Positions 53,768 through 63,518 are shown, counted from the first letter of the stretch. The stretch: 64,000 nucleotides of DNA from Vibrio aquaticus (GCF_003970385.1 NZ_RXZH01000009.1:53237-117236), one strand, 5' to 3'. The notes: generated by a model from the sequence alone, not told the origin. A program made the numbers and translations.

Positions 53768-56700
53768 ATGGTCAAAGAAAAAGTGTTAAGACTTTTCCCC
53801 TTCTACGTTTTATTTGGTTTTACATTAGCGGGAGCTTATGTTGTTTACCCTTCTTCTGCTTTCTCAGCAGAAGAGTTGAGTACTGAGCTTCACTTCACAT
53901 TGTTTAGAAGTGGGATGAATGAAGAAGGCCACTCGATGGGATGCAATATTAGGGTCGATATACCTAATTCCTTCATTATTGAGGCTCAGGCTGAATCCGA
54001 TGTTACGGCTTACCTTAGTTATAAAGAGTCAGTAGTGATACCACCGGAAGATGAAAGCTCTGAACCTACACTAGAGCTTTTGTTCTCTTCAGATTCAATT
54101 TCAACGGTACTTGTTGATACTGGCAATGAACATTTCCCTTATAGCGGTGAAACTTCAGTGCTGCTAAATGCTGACCTGCATGATGGGGCTACTTGCTACT
54201 TTGATAAAGTAACTTTGTTAGGTCGAGATGTGTATTTACCCAATAGATATTTGACACCTTTGGAAACGGAAAAAAGTAGTTCTATTCGTTTGAACGATAT
54301 CGAAAACTCACAGCTTTGGCTGGGGGATGATGAAGTCGCAAATGCTTTAGCTTTGCCGATATATTACAAAATAGTATCTTCTATATCAGGGTACACAGAT
54401 TTTAGTGACATTGAGGATTCCATTCGTAAGTTAGGAAAGATTTATCAGAATGAAAAATATTTAGAGTTGGCTGAAAATATATTTAACAATACGGAGTTAA
54501 GCATTGACTCTTCGGGATTTATTAATGAATTTAAACACCAAAGTAGTAGCGAAATTAACACACTCCTTAATGGTCTAGCTGATTCCTCTGCTGCTGATGT
54601 TGATGACTTTAGCTTGAATCTAAAGTACCAAGATAAATTAAGAAGATCTCTTCTAAATCTATTGGTACAAGATAGTTATTCAACCTATGCGAGTCTTGAT
54701 TTTATCCGTTCTACAGTGTTATTGCAGTTAGACTCTAACATTAATGCTCATTCAGTTAATAACCTTAGCCAAGAAGATATTAAAGAGCTCTATGCTAGCC
54801 TTGTACAAGATTATGAGGCCGCTTCGCTTGAAGATATTGTAGCAAATGCTCTTGTTAATCCAGAGGAAGTGGCTGCGGGGTATTATATTTCAATCAATAA
54901 AGGCTCTGGGGCTACAGAAGAAGATTTTGTTGAGCTGATGTTAAATGGTACACCTTTATACGTTGATGAAAGCCAGTATATGATTAAAGGGTCAACATCA
55001 CTTATCGGATATAACATTGGCCACTTTAAAGATATGGTGTTTGGCTCTACAGCTGGAGGGTATGAGGAACGCCTACAATTAATAGCTATAAGAATGTTAT
55101 TTGATGAACTTCGACAGGATATCTATTACCCGTATGGGAGTGTAGAAAATGTAAAAGCGACCTTAGCACGCCGTTTAAGTACAATTGTTGATGAAGAAAT
55201 AGAAAGTACAATCAGCGATTATGAATGGGCTACCCTTTATGATCAATACTATTTAGATACCCTTGTGACGAACCCTGCAAGTGTAGATGTATTAGACAAA
55301 GCCACAGGGATTATCAGTGCAGTTAGGTCGGGTTTAACCAGACGGCGTGTTATGCTCACCGTTGATTTAACCCCTGAACAATGGCTAGCGCTAGACTCTC
55401 CGGTGCAGTTAGAGTTTACCTATGGAGTAGATGAACACTTCAAGCTAGGCAACTCTTCTTATCAATTACTGCCTAACGGAAGCTATCGCTATCAAATTTA
55501 TCCTAGTACACGATACAAGAATGATGTGCTATTTTGTTTAGTCAGTCTCTCATTCGATAGCGGCTACACGTATATTCGTAGTGGAAATGATGGGGATGCT
55601 ATTTGTGACGGTAGTACTGATGGTTCTGGTCAGGCTGTTGATCTCCCTCTTACTCGAATGAAGCACCCAATTTATGGTTGGCTCGATGTTGCACAAGGGG
55701 GCGAAGAACGACCAGTAAATATTCGCCAACTAGCTGTTGAGTTATACCAAAACCTCAACAATTTCTCCTCAGAAGAAGCGTTGCGTTTATTTAGATTGAA
55801 CGAAAGCTATGTTAACCAAACAGCTAAAGTACAAGATGCTTCGGTGCTTTTAAATGCAGAGTACAATGAAGACCAACAGTCGGATGAATTTGGACTCTAT
55901 ATTACTAGAGAGACCATAGCACGTCATGTTATGTGGAGTATCGGGGTTCCTCAAAACTTGATCGAATCACGCTGGAAAGACTATGTTAATAGGGGCAGTA
56001 TCCGAAATATTGTTATTGGCAGCAGTGATTTCGAAGATTATTATGAAGAGGAGGAGTCTTTTTGGCACAAACAAGGTTACTCAAGCATTCCGGATATCAC
56101 TAATTACTGGGAATTAGTATTTGAAAGTAATGCCAAAGCAATTTCTCAGCTTTTAGCAATGAAGCACACCTTATATCTCTATGAAACCCACTCAATGATT
56201 GATTTTAATAAAGCGTTTGGCTCTGACGGTACAAGTTATTCATTTAACTTAAATGTTATTGCAGAAGCGTTTAAAAAAGTTAATGGAGTTAATATATATT
56301 ACGATCAAAGCCATTATGCTCTTTTTTCGAGTGATTTATGGAGTTACAGTCCTTATGGATACCATACGTTTCCTAGCAATAAGTTTGAACTATTGGAGCA
56401 CTTAATTGATACATCTAGGGTGTCGGTGGATACGGACCAACACTCGAATGAAAGCTTGGTAAAAGCAGTCACTATGGGGCTAAGAGATGCTTGTCTGAAT
56501 GGGTTTAATTCGCCAGGTTGTTATTATGATGGCTTCCGTATCCGAGGCATTTACAACAGCAGTGCTACAAATACTTATCGAGGGCTGATGCTACTCTATA
56601 AAGATTACCTATTTGATCAAAAAGAAATCTTCAAAAGTATTGAAAGTCGTAGAGAAAAGGCTCGTCGTTTCTCTAAAAGTATCGGTAAGGCGATATTACC

Positions 56701-58522
56701 TTTATGGGGGACGATAGATGATTTTAAGATGGGGAATAATAGTGCTGGAGTCGCTGGTGTAGTAGGGGACATAATGACTTTTGTACCTATATTTAAGGCT
56801 TCAGCTTCGGCAGCTGTTGGGCGCGATGTCACATTGTCTTTAACTTTAAAGGCGCTTAAAAACTCTTCAAAGTCCTTTGCTCGTGGGATTGGTGCGATAT
56901 TCAGGAAAGGAAAAGTTCCAGTATTAGGTACTATTTCTCTTGATAGAAAGCGGTTATATAGTCGATTGAAAGATGTATTTGTAGCTACACTGAAGCAATC
57001 TTATAAAGAAATTGTACCAATTAACGATGTTTACGATTTGCTTAATGGGGGACGACGTAAACTCAAGAAGTTTAAGCTGAAATGGAAAGCTAACCGCTTG
57101 AATGCAAAAGGTACTCTAGTCAACGCAGTAGATGATGATTTTGTCAAGTTGTCTAGTAAACGGCCACAGTATTCATGTTCATTAGGTGGTAGTGCATTAT
57201 CGGGTTGTGGTTTTAGGTATGGTATGCCCGCTGAACATCGTACAATTTTAGGTAACATAGCAAATGAGAAAGATATTGCTATTGGTGTAAGACCAGTTGA
57301 CCCATTGGCTGAATCGCTCATCGAAAGTGGTGAATTTGTCACTAAAAATTTTGAAGTTAAAGCGAAGACATCAGATTGGGGACCTATGATGGGCTTTATC
57401 CCTGTAGATCAAAGCTTTTCTAAAGCCTCGATCCGAACTTCACCAGAGAGAGTCTCTAAGTTCTCTAAATATTCACAAGATGTTATTGATCGCGGTCTAG
57501 TATCAAGCGTGCCATTGAAAATTTCATCAGCGCGAATTGATGAGTTAGTGGGTGCCGGGAAAATTCAGGTTGATAGTGTTTTGGCGAATGGTTCGTTATT
57601 GCTTACCGAAAGAAATAATACTGTTTTTAGGTTAGATTTTAGTGGTGCAGATAACAAATACACGGTGAAATACTTCAATGAGCAAGGTGCATTCCAACCC
57701 CTTAATGTTTTGGCGTTAGCAAGCAACGGTAAGTTAATGATCGCCGATTATGATCTATTAGCAGTTGTTAGCCACTACTCTAATTTGTCTGAGGATAGTT
57801 ATTCTCCAGTTAGAATAAGTTGGTCTGAGTATAAAGTCCGTATTGAAGAAGATTTAGCTCGCAGTGGGCGCAGTCTTGACGATTTAACTCCCGATTTAAG
57901 GGCCATGTACGATGATCATAACTTCTTTGTTCAATGGGAAAGCCGTGCTAATTTTCCCATTGATGAAGATTTCGTGAATATCATTAAGGACTCTGAGAGC
58001 TGGGAGGGGATGCGAACGATTCTTGATGACTTATTTGACAATGTGAATGAGATGCCTCCTATATTAAAACAGGCCTACGACTCTCAAAAATACTACTCTG
58101 GACTTAGGTTCGAGTATCAGTTTGGTAAGGGTAATATTAGCCCTGAGTTAAGGGTGCTGATTGGTGATATTAATACTCGCTTTAAGTTAGATGCTGATTC
58201 TAAATTAATTCACCATAATCATGATGCTTCCAATTCATTTAGTGCGCTAGAAGATAATTTCCCCGCGTTATTCTTTGTGCCTGATTCGTTAGAACAACAG
58301 CTTGATGGTGTTGGATTACGTAGACTTGCCGACGGAAGTGTCCACATTTTGGACTCTGACGAAATGCTTAAGCTCTATCAAGTACTATTAGATCAAAAAT
58401 ATGTGCCGCCTCAAAACTATAATTGGCTTAAGAGTAAGGGGGTCAGCCGACTACGTGGTAAATGGTTTACAGACACGCAGAAATGGCTAGATGATTGGCT
58501 GGCTAAGCGAGTTGTGGAATAG
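53768..58522 (+). CDS. Giant secreted protein with C-terminal ExoY-like nucleotidyl cyclase domain
   Basis: A 1584-residue protein. Residues 1-34 are a Sec signal peptide (basic start, hydrophobic core FPFYVLFGFTLAGAYVV, cleavage AFSA before EE). Residues 35 to about 1130 match nothing I recognise; they include a hydrophobic Gly/Ala-rich stretch at about 990-1020 and a Lys/Arg-rich stretch near 1110-1135. From about 1165 the chain follows class II nucleotidyl cyclase toxins, closest to Pseudomonas ExoY: IGVRPVDPL, K1193 and K1200 in TKNFEVKAKTSDWGP, PLKISSARIDEL, metal aspartates D1327/D1329 in IADYDLL, GNISPELRVLI, and HHNHDASN...EDNFPALFF. Its DNA is AT-richer than its neighbours and interrupts recX-alaS. 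Probably a toxin making cAMP/cGMP or other cyclic nucleotides inside a eukaryotic host; activation by a host cofactor is expected by family. No immunity or chaperone gene is adjacent. Confidence 0.85.
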   Translation: MVKEKVLRLFPFYVLFGFTLAGAYVVYPSSAFSAEELSTELHFTLFRSGMNEEGHSMGCNIRVDIPNSFIIEAQAESDVTAYLSYKESVVIPPEDESSEPTLELLFSSDSISTVLVDTGNEHFPYSGETSVLLNADLHDGATCYFDKVTLLGRDVYLPNRYLTPLETEKSSSIRLNDIENSQLWLGDDEVANALALPIYYKIVSSISGYTDFSDIEDSIRKLGKIYQNEKYLELAENIFNNTELSIDSSGFINEFKHQSSSEINTLLNGLADSSAADVDDFSLNLKYQDKLRRSLLNLLVQDSYSTYASLDFIRSTVLLQLDSNINAHSVNNLSQEDIKELYASLVQDYEAASLEDIVANALVNPEEVAAGYYISINKGSGATEEDFVELMLNGTPLYVDESQYMIKGSTSLIGYNIGHFKDMVFGSTAGGYEERLQLIAIRMLFDELRQDIYYPYGSVENVKATLARRLSTIVDEEIESTISDYEWATLYDQYYLDTLVTNPASVDVLDKATGIISAVRSGLTRRRVMLTVDLTPEQWLALDSPVQLEFTYGVDEHFKLGNSSYQLLPNGSYRYQIYPSTRYKNDVLFCLVSLSFDSGYTYIRSGNDGDAICDGSTDGSGQAVDLPLTRMKHPIYGWLDVAQGGEERPVNIRQLAVELYQNLNNFSSEEALRLFRLNESYVNQTAKVQDASVLLNAEYNEDQQSDEFGLYITRETIARHVMWSIGVPQNLIESRWKDYVNRGSIRNIVIGSSDFEDYYEEEESFWHKQGYSSIPDITNYWELVFESNAKAISQLLAMKHTLYLYETHSMIDFNKAFGSDGTSYSFNLNVIAEAFKKVNGVNIYYDQSHYALFSSDLWSYSPYGYHTFPSNKFELLEHLIDTSRVSVDTDQHSNESLVKAVTMGLRDACLNGFNSPGCYYDGFRIRGIYNSSATNTYRGLMLLYKDYLFDQKEIFKSIESRREKARRFSKSIGKAILPLWGTIDDFKMGNNSAGVAGVVGDIMTFVPIFKASASAAVGRDVTLSLTLKALKNSSKSFARGIGAIFRKGKVPVLGTISLDRKRLYSRLKDVFVATLKQSYKEIVPINDVYDLLNGGRRKLKKFKLKWKANRLNAKGTLVNAVDDDFVKLSSKRPQYSCSLGGSALSGCGFRYGMPAEHRTILGNIANEKDIAIGVRPVDPLAESLIESGEFVTKNFEVKAKTSDWGPMMGFIPVDQSFSKASIRTSPERVSKFSKYSQDVIDRGLVSSVPLKISSARIDELVGAGKIQVDSVLANGSLLLTERNNTVFRLDFSGADNKYTVKYFNEQGAFQPLNVLALASNGKLMIADYDLLAVVSHYSNLSEDSYSPVRISWSEYKVRIEEDLARSGRSLDDLTPDLRAMYDDHNFFVQWESRANFPIDEDFVNIIKDSESWEGMRTILDDLFDNVNEMPPILKQAYDSQKYYSGLRFEYQFGKGNISPELRVLIGDINTRFKLDADSKLIHHNHDASNSFSALEDNFPALFFVPDSLEQQLDGVGLRRLADGSVHILDSDEMLKLYQVLLDQKYVPPQNYNWLKSKGVSRLRGKWFTDTQKWLDDWLAKRVVE
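57260..58468 (+). other. ExoY/edema-factor-type nucleotidyl cyclase domain
   Basis: Residues 1165-1567 of the giant protein. Seen directly: the two catalytic lysines spaced seven apart (K1193, K1200) before SDWGP; the DYD metal pair at 1327-1329; H1482-H1483 and N1489 in the third catalytic region, followed by DNFPALFF. All three catalytic regions occur in family order and spacing. The residue at the position of the edema factor/CyaA catalytic His between the two lysines is K1198, as in ExoY (Lys), which places it with the ExoY branch from memory of that sequence. Confidence 0.85.
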
Positions 58523-58555
58523 GGGGAGTAACTATAATGACCTAAGGGTCACTGT

Positions 58556-58594
58556 GCAGCACTGGGTGATGGACACCACTCAGTGTTGCTTTAT
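58556..58594 (+). terminator. Terminator after the cyclase-like gene
   Basis: Stem GCAGCACTG/CAGTGTTGC with an inner GGTG/CACC and small bulge, then TTTATTG. It isolates the gene from alaS. Confidence 0.75.
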
Positions 58595-58712
58595 TGTTCG
58601 TCTAGCTTTCGTTTTAACAATCTACTCTTTTCTTTTAGAAAACTAGTCGTCAGCGCTTGCTTGGTCTACAATGTCGCAAAATTCTAACTTGACTATTTTC
58701 AGGAAGAGCTGC

Positions 58713-61295
58713 ATGTACATGAGCACTGATGAGGTTCGTAACGCGTTCCTTAAGTTCTTTGAAAGCAAAGGACACCAAATCGTAGACAGTTCATCGTTGG
58801 TTCCACATAACGATCCAACCCTGCTATTTACTAATGCAGGTATGAACCAATTTAAAGATTGCTTCTTAGGCGCCGAGAAACGTGCCTACACACGAGCAAC
58901 TACGGCTCAGCGCTGTGTACGTGCGGGTGGTAAACACAACGACCTAGAAAACGTTGGCTTTACAGCTCGTCACCACACTTTCTTCGAAATGCTAGGTAAC
59001 TTTAGCTTCGGTGACTACTTCAAAGAAGACGCGATTGCGTTTGCTTGGGAGTTCCTGACTGAAACACTGCAACTTCCAAAAGGCCGATTATTGGTAACAG
59101 TTTACGAGACAGATGACGAAGCATTCGATATCTGGAACAAAAAAGTAGGCGTTCCTGCTGATCGTATCGTTCGTATCGGCGACAAAGAAGGCGGTAAGCA
59201 GTTCGAATCAGATAACTTCTGGACAATGGGTGACACTGGTCCTTGTGGTCCATGTACTGAAATCTTCTACGATCACGGTGAACATATCTGGGGTGGTCGC
59301 CCTGGTACGCCTGAAGAAGATGGCGATCGCTTCATCGAGATCTGGAACAACGTATTTATGCAGTTCAACCGTCATGCTGATGGCACGATGGAACCGCTAC
59401 CTAAACCTGCTGTTGATACGGGTATGGGTATTGAGCGTATCTCTGCAATCATGCAGGGCGTTCACTCAAACTACGAAATCGATGTATTCCAGAAGCTAAT
59501 CAAAGCGACAGCAGAGGTTGTTGGTCACGAAGACCTATCAAACCAATCGCTGCGCGTTATCGCTGACCACATCCGTTCATGTTCATTCCTAATCGCTGAT
59601 GGCGTTATGCCTTCAAACGAAGGTCGTGGTTACGTTCTACGTCGTATTATTCGTCGTGCAGTTCGTCACGGTAACAAGCTAGGTGCACAAGGCGTATTCT
59701 TCCACAAACTAGTGGGTGTATTAGCTGAAGTGATGGGCAGTGCTGCTGACGAGCTTAAAAAGCAACAAGCTGTTGTTGAAAAAGTACTTCGTATTGAAGA
59801 AGAAAACTTTGGCCGTACACTAGAGCGCGGCATGGTTATCCTGAATGAAGCACTCGATGCACTTGAAGGCAAAGAGCTTGACGGTGAAACAGTATTCAAG
59901 CTTTACGATACTTACGGTTTCCCAGCTGACCTAACTAACGACGTTGCTCGTGAGCGTGATTTCACTATCGACGAAGCAGGTTTTGAGAAAGCAATGGAAG
60001 AGCAGCGCCAGCGCGCTCGTGAAGCAGGCCAATTTGGTACTGACTACAACGCAACGATCAAAACTGCATCTGAGACTGAGTTCTGTGGTTACACGGGCAC
60101 TCAAGGTAACAGCAATGTGGCTGAAATCTTCGTTGAAGGTGAAGCAGCTGAATCTTTATCAGCAGGCGACAAAGCCATCATTATCCTAGGTGAAACGCCA
60201 TTCTACGCAGAATCAGGCGGTCAGTGTGGTGATGCTGGTGTACTTAAAACTGAGTCAGGTCTATTCAAAGTAGAAGACACTCAGAAATTAGGTAACGCAA
60301 TTGCGCACCACGGTGTTCTAGCGGAAGGCGTGTTAGCGAAAGGTGATGAAGTTGAAGCGGTTGTCGATGCAGAGCGTCGCGCGGCTATCTCTTTAAACCA
60401 CTCAGCAACGCACTTACTTCACGCAGCCCTACGCCAAGTACTTGGTGAGCACGTTGCGCAGAAAGGTTCGCTTGTTAAACCTGAGAACCTACGTTTCGAC
60501 TTCTCGAACCTAGAAGCGGTAACGCCAGCGGAATTGAAAGAAGTTGAGCGTCTTGTGAATGCTCAAGTTCGTCGCAACCACGTGATTGAAACGAATATCA
60601 TGGACATCGAGTCTGCGAAGCAGAAAGGTGCAATGGCCCTGTTCGGTGAGAAATACGATGATGAAGTTCGCGTACTGTCTATGGGCGAGTTCTCAACGGA
60701 GCTTTGTGGTGGTATCCACGCTGCAAACACGGGTGACATCGGTCTGTTTAAGATTACCTCTGAAGGTGGTATCGCAGCAGGTATTCGCCGTATCGAAGCG
60801 GTAACAGGTGAAGCAGCATTAGATGCGATCGAAGAACAACAAGCGAAATACGAAGAGAAACTTGTTGAGTCGGCGCAAAAAGCGAAATCTCTAGAGAAAG
60901 AAATCCAGAAACTGAAAGACAAGATGGCTGCTGCGGAAAGCGCAAACATCATGGGTAAAGTTCAGGATATCAACGGCACTAAAGTGTTGGTTGCTGCTCT
61001 AGAAGGTGCGGATAACAAGAACCTACGTACCATGGTTGATGACATCAAAAACCAAGTAGGCAGTGGTGTGATTTTACTGGCTAACATCAACGACGATAAG
61101 ATTGGCTTAATTGCTGGTGTCACTAAAGATCTTATTGGCAAAGTTAAAGCCGGTGACCTGGTTAAAATGGTTGCTGAGCAAGTTGGCGGTAAAGGCGGCG
61201 GTCGTCCTGATATGGCGCAAGCAGGTGGTACTGATGTAGCAGCTCTGCCTGAAGCGATTCAATCAGTGCAGCCATGGCTAGAAGAACGCCTATAA
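58713..61295 (+). CDS. alaS: Alanyl-tRNA synthetase
   Basis: Class II synthetase of 860 residues. N-terminal catalytic core (SSSLVPHNDPTLLFTNAGMN), editing domain with HSATHLLHAAL and CGGIHA metal ligands, and the C-Ala domain (GGKGGGRPDMAQAGG). Start ATG 58713 has AGGAAGA upstream; ATG 58719 in frame (MSTDEVR) is also possible, and the upstream opening at 58671 is not supported. Confidence 0.97.
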   Translation: MYMSTDEVRNAFLKFFESKGHQIVDSSSLVPHNDPTLLFTNAGMNQFKDCFLGAEKRAYTRATTAQRCVRAGGKHNDLENVGFTARHHTFFEMLGNFSFGDYFKEDAIAFAWEFLTETLQLPKGRLLVTVYETDDEAFDIWNKKVGVPADRIVRIGDKEGGKQFESDNFWTMGDTGPCGPCTEIFYDHGEHIWGGRPGTPEEDGDRFIEIWNNVFMQFNRHADGTMEPLPKPAVDTGMGIERISAIMQGVHSNYEIDVFQKLIKATAEVVGHEDLSNQSLRVIADHIRSCSFLIADGVMPSNEGRGYVLRRIIRRAVRHGNKLGAQGVFFHKLVGVLAEVMGSAADELKKQQAVVEKVLRIEEENFGRTLERGMVILNEALDALEGKELDGETVFKLYDTYGFPADLTNDVARERDFTIDEAGFEKAMEEQRQRAREAGQFGTDYNATIKTASETEFCGYTGTQGNSNVAEIFVEGEAAESLSAGDKAIIILGETPFYAESGGQCGDAGVLKTESGLFKVEDTQKLGNAIAHHGVLAEGVLAKGDEVEAVVDAERRAAISLNHSATHLLHAALRQVLGEHVAQKGSLVKPENLRFDFSNLEAVTPAELKEVERLVNAQVRRNHVIETNIMDIESAKQKGAMALFGEKYDDEVRVLSMGEFSTELCGGIHAANTGDIGLFKITSEGGIAAGIRRIEAVTGEAALDAIEEQQAKYEEKLVESAQKAKSLEKEIQKLKDKMAAAESANIMGKVQDINGTKVLVAALEGADNKNLRTMVDDIKNQVGSGVILLANINDDKIGLIAGVTKDLIGKVKAGDLVKMVAEQVGGKGGGRPDMAQAGGTDVAALPEAIQSVQPWLEERL

Positions 61296-61307
61296 TCGTT
61301 GCTTTAT

Positions 61308-61350
61308 AAAATTACGCTCAATCATTTGTTTGATTGAGCGTAATTTTTTT
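61308..61350 (+). terminator. Terminator after alaS
   Basis: Perfect 14-bp stem ATTACGCTCAATCA/TGATTGAGCGTAAT, six-base loop, run of T. Confidence 0.92.
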
Positions 61351-61486
61351 GTCCTAACCAAGTGGTTTAATTGAATGTTTCATGACACTCAAATCGACCA
61401 CTTGTTTTGTAATAACTACTGCAGTTTATATTCAATAAGTAGATTGTGGTTCGAATGAGACTTTGGTCTTGGGAAGGTGAAGACTG

Positions 61487-62674
61487 GTGAAAAAGCCCCT
61501 TATCGTGCAAAAGTTTGGCGGAACATCTGTAGGTTCAATTGAAAGAATCCACGCAGTAGCTGAACACATCATAAAGGCGAAAAATGATGGTAATCAAGTT
61601 GTTGTAGTTGTATCGGCGATGTCTGGTGAAACAAACCGACTCATGGACCTCGCAATGCAGGTCGATAGCGTACCGACGGCTCGAGAACTTGATGTTTTGC
61701 TCTCTGCTGGTGAACAAGTGTCGATGGCACTGCTTGCAATGACACTGAATAAACTCGGTTATTCGGCGCGTTCACTTACCGGAGCACAGGCGAATATTGT
61801 GACGGATAACCAACACAATGACGCAACGATTAAACATATTGATACTGATATGATTGAAGGTTTGTTGAAGCAAGATCAAATCGTCATCGTAGCGGGTTTT
61901 CAAGGTATCAATGAAAATGGGGATATCACCACGTTAGGTCGAGGTGGTTCAGATACCAGTGCTGTCACACTTGCCGGAGCGCTTAAAGCCAATGAGTGCC
62001 AAATCTTTACCGATGTTGATGGCATCTATACCTGTGACCCACGCGTCGTAGCGTCGGCTCAGAAATTGGATGTGATTGACTTTCCTTCAATGGAAGAAAT
62101 GGCTCGTAAAGGCGCCAAGGTCTTGCATCTTCCATCGGTTCAATATGCGTGGAAACACAATGTCCCTTTGAGAGTGCTTTCAACGTTCGAGACTAACAAC
62201 GGCAGTTTGGTCAAAGGTGAAGAGTGCCAAAGCTCGGTTTGTGGTGTTGCTATTCAACGAGATATGTCGTTGATTAAAATCGAACGAGCTGCTTTTTCGG
62301 GGCTAAAGAGTCAGTGTCAAATGCTTGGTATCACGATTTGGAATGTGATCGAGCATGCAGAATGGATAGGTGTGGTGATAAAACATGATGCTTATGCAAA
62401 ACTGGAACTGGTTTTCAGCGATAAAATCCGTAATAGTGAGTTGGTAAGTTTACTGACGGCTGTTGGACTCGATGTCGAAGGGCTGGTTGAAAATTCTTAC
62501 GCTTTGCTCACGGAGCAGGGCATTGATGTAAAACATTGTGCGGTGAACCCTCAATCGTTAATGTTGATACTGTTACCAGAATGTGTCGACAAAGCGGCCA
62601 ACATACTGCATGATGCTTACATAACTTCTGCTGAGGCACTCGATTGCCTGAAAAAACATACCTTTTTAGGGTAG
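61487..62674 (+). CDS. Aspartate kinase (monofunctional)
   Basis: First step of the Lys/Met/Thr pathway, 395 residues. Kinase motifs KFGGTSVGS at the N-terminus and TTLGRGGSDTSAVTLAGAL, then two ACT-type regulatory regions with no homoserine dehydrogenase fusion. GTG start at 61487 with an AAGGTGA site. Located between alaS and csrA as in other Vibrio. Which end-product inhibits it is not visible. Confidence 0.93.
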   Translation: MKKPLIVQKFGGTSVGSIERIHAVAEHIIKAKNDGNQVVVVVSAMSGETNRLMDLAMQVDSVPTARELDVLLSAGEQVSMALLAMTLNKLGYSARSLTGAQANIVTDNQHNDATIKHIDTDMIEGLLKQDQIVIVAGFQGINENGDITTLGRGGSDTSAVTLAGALKANECQIFTDVDGIYTCDPRVVASAQKLDVIDFPSMEEMARKGAKVLHLPSVQYAWKHNVPLRVLSTFETNNGSLVKGEECQSSVCGVAIQRDMSLIKIERAAFSGLKSQCQMLGITIWNVIEHAEWIGVVIKHDAYAKLELVFSDKIRNSELVSLLTAVGLDVEGLVENSYALLTEQGIDVKHCAVNPQSLMLILLPECVDKAANILHDAYITSAEALDCLKKHTFLG

Positions 62675-62766
62675 TTTAAGGCGACAATAGAGTTTACGAA
62701 AATATAACTTTTGTTGGATAATAGCCTCGTAGCAAGATAAATCAGAGATTACTCAAGGAGCACAGA

Positions 62767-62964
62767 ATGCTAATTTTAACTCGCCGCGTTGGCGAAACTC
62801 TAATGATCGGTGATGAAGTAACAGTAACTGTACTAGGTGTTAAAGGTAACCAAGTACGTATCGGTGTTAATGCTCCGAAAGAAGTGTCTGTTCACCGTGA
62901 AGAAATTTACATGCGCATTCAGGCAGAAAAAGGTAATGGTAACGTTGCATCAGGCAACTACTAA
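62767..62964 (+). CDS. csrA: Global translational regulator CsrA
   Basis: Small RNA-binding dimer that controls translation and stability of many mRNAs. The 65-residue chain MLILTRRVGETLMIGDEVTV through VHREEIYMRIQAEKG contains both RNA-binding strands, with L4/R6/R7 and the VHREEIY arginine. Strong AAGGAG ribosome site. Followed by a terminator and then the tRNA array. Confidence 0.98.
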   Translation: MLILTRRVGETLMIGDEVTVTVLGVKGNQVRIGVNAPKEVSVHREEIYMRIQAEKGNGNVASGNY

Positions 62965-62973
62965 TTACACAGA

Positions 62974-63003
62974 GAGGCTGGCAGTTTTTGTCAGCCTTTT
63001 TTG
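62974..63003 (+). terminator. Terminator after csrA
   Basis: Stem AGGCTG/CAGCCT with T-rich loop, followed by TTTTTT. Confidence 0.75.
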
Positions 63004-63149
63004 TATAGGTTGAGGGCATATTTTTAACAAAAAGAGCGAATTAACACCGCTTTGATTAAATAGCCAACGGTTAAAAGACTTTTTGCTATTTTTGCCAAGA
63101 AAATGTTTGACATATTTTTGGTAAATCGTAATATGTGCCTCCGCAAGAC

Positions 63150-63242
63150 GGTGAGGTGGCCGAGAGGCTGAAGGCGCTCCCCTGCTAAGGGAGTATACGG
63201 CTTGATACCGTATCGAGGGTTCGAATCCCTCCTTCACCGCCA
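63150..63242 (+). tRNA. tRNA-Ser (GCU), copy 1
   Basis: 93-base tRNA with long variable arm and encoded CCA; anticodon GCT in CCCCTGCTAAGGGAG. The acceptor 3' strand reads CTTCACC, giving a G-T pair where copy 2 has CTCACC. Confidence 0.96.
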
Positions 63243-63321
63243 TTCTTGCTTCTTCTCATTGAGAAGAATGGTTCTTCGGAACCGCTTTAAAACAACACTT
63301 TCATTAGCACGAAAGTACAGC

Positions 63322-63398
63322 GCGTCCTTAGCTCAGCTGGATAGAGTACCTGGCTACGAACCAGGCGGTCGGAGGTTCGAATCCTCCAGGACGCGCCA
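63322..63398 (+). tRNA. tRNA-Arg (ACG), copy 1
   Basis: 77-base tRNA, acceptor GCGTCCT/AGGACGC, anticodon ACG in CTGGCTACGAACCAG, CCA encoded. The A34 is normally deaminated to inosine by TadA. Confidence 0.97.
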
Positions 63399-63425
63399 TA
63401 ATTTCCTTACCAGGGAATATAAAAC

Positions 63426-63518
63426 GGTGAGGTGGCCGAGAGGCTGAAGGCGCTCCCCTGCTAAGGGAGTATACGGCTTGATACCGTATCGAGGGTTCGA
63501 ATCCCTCCCTCACCGCCA
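63426..63518 (+). tRNA. tRNA-Ser (GCU), copy 2
   Basis: Same as copy 1 except for a fully paired acceptor stem (CCTCACC). Confidence 0.97.
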
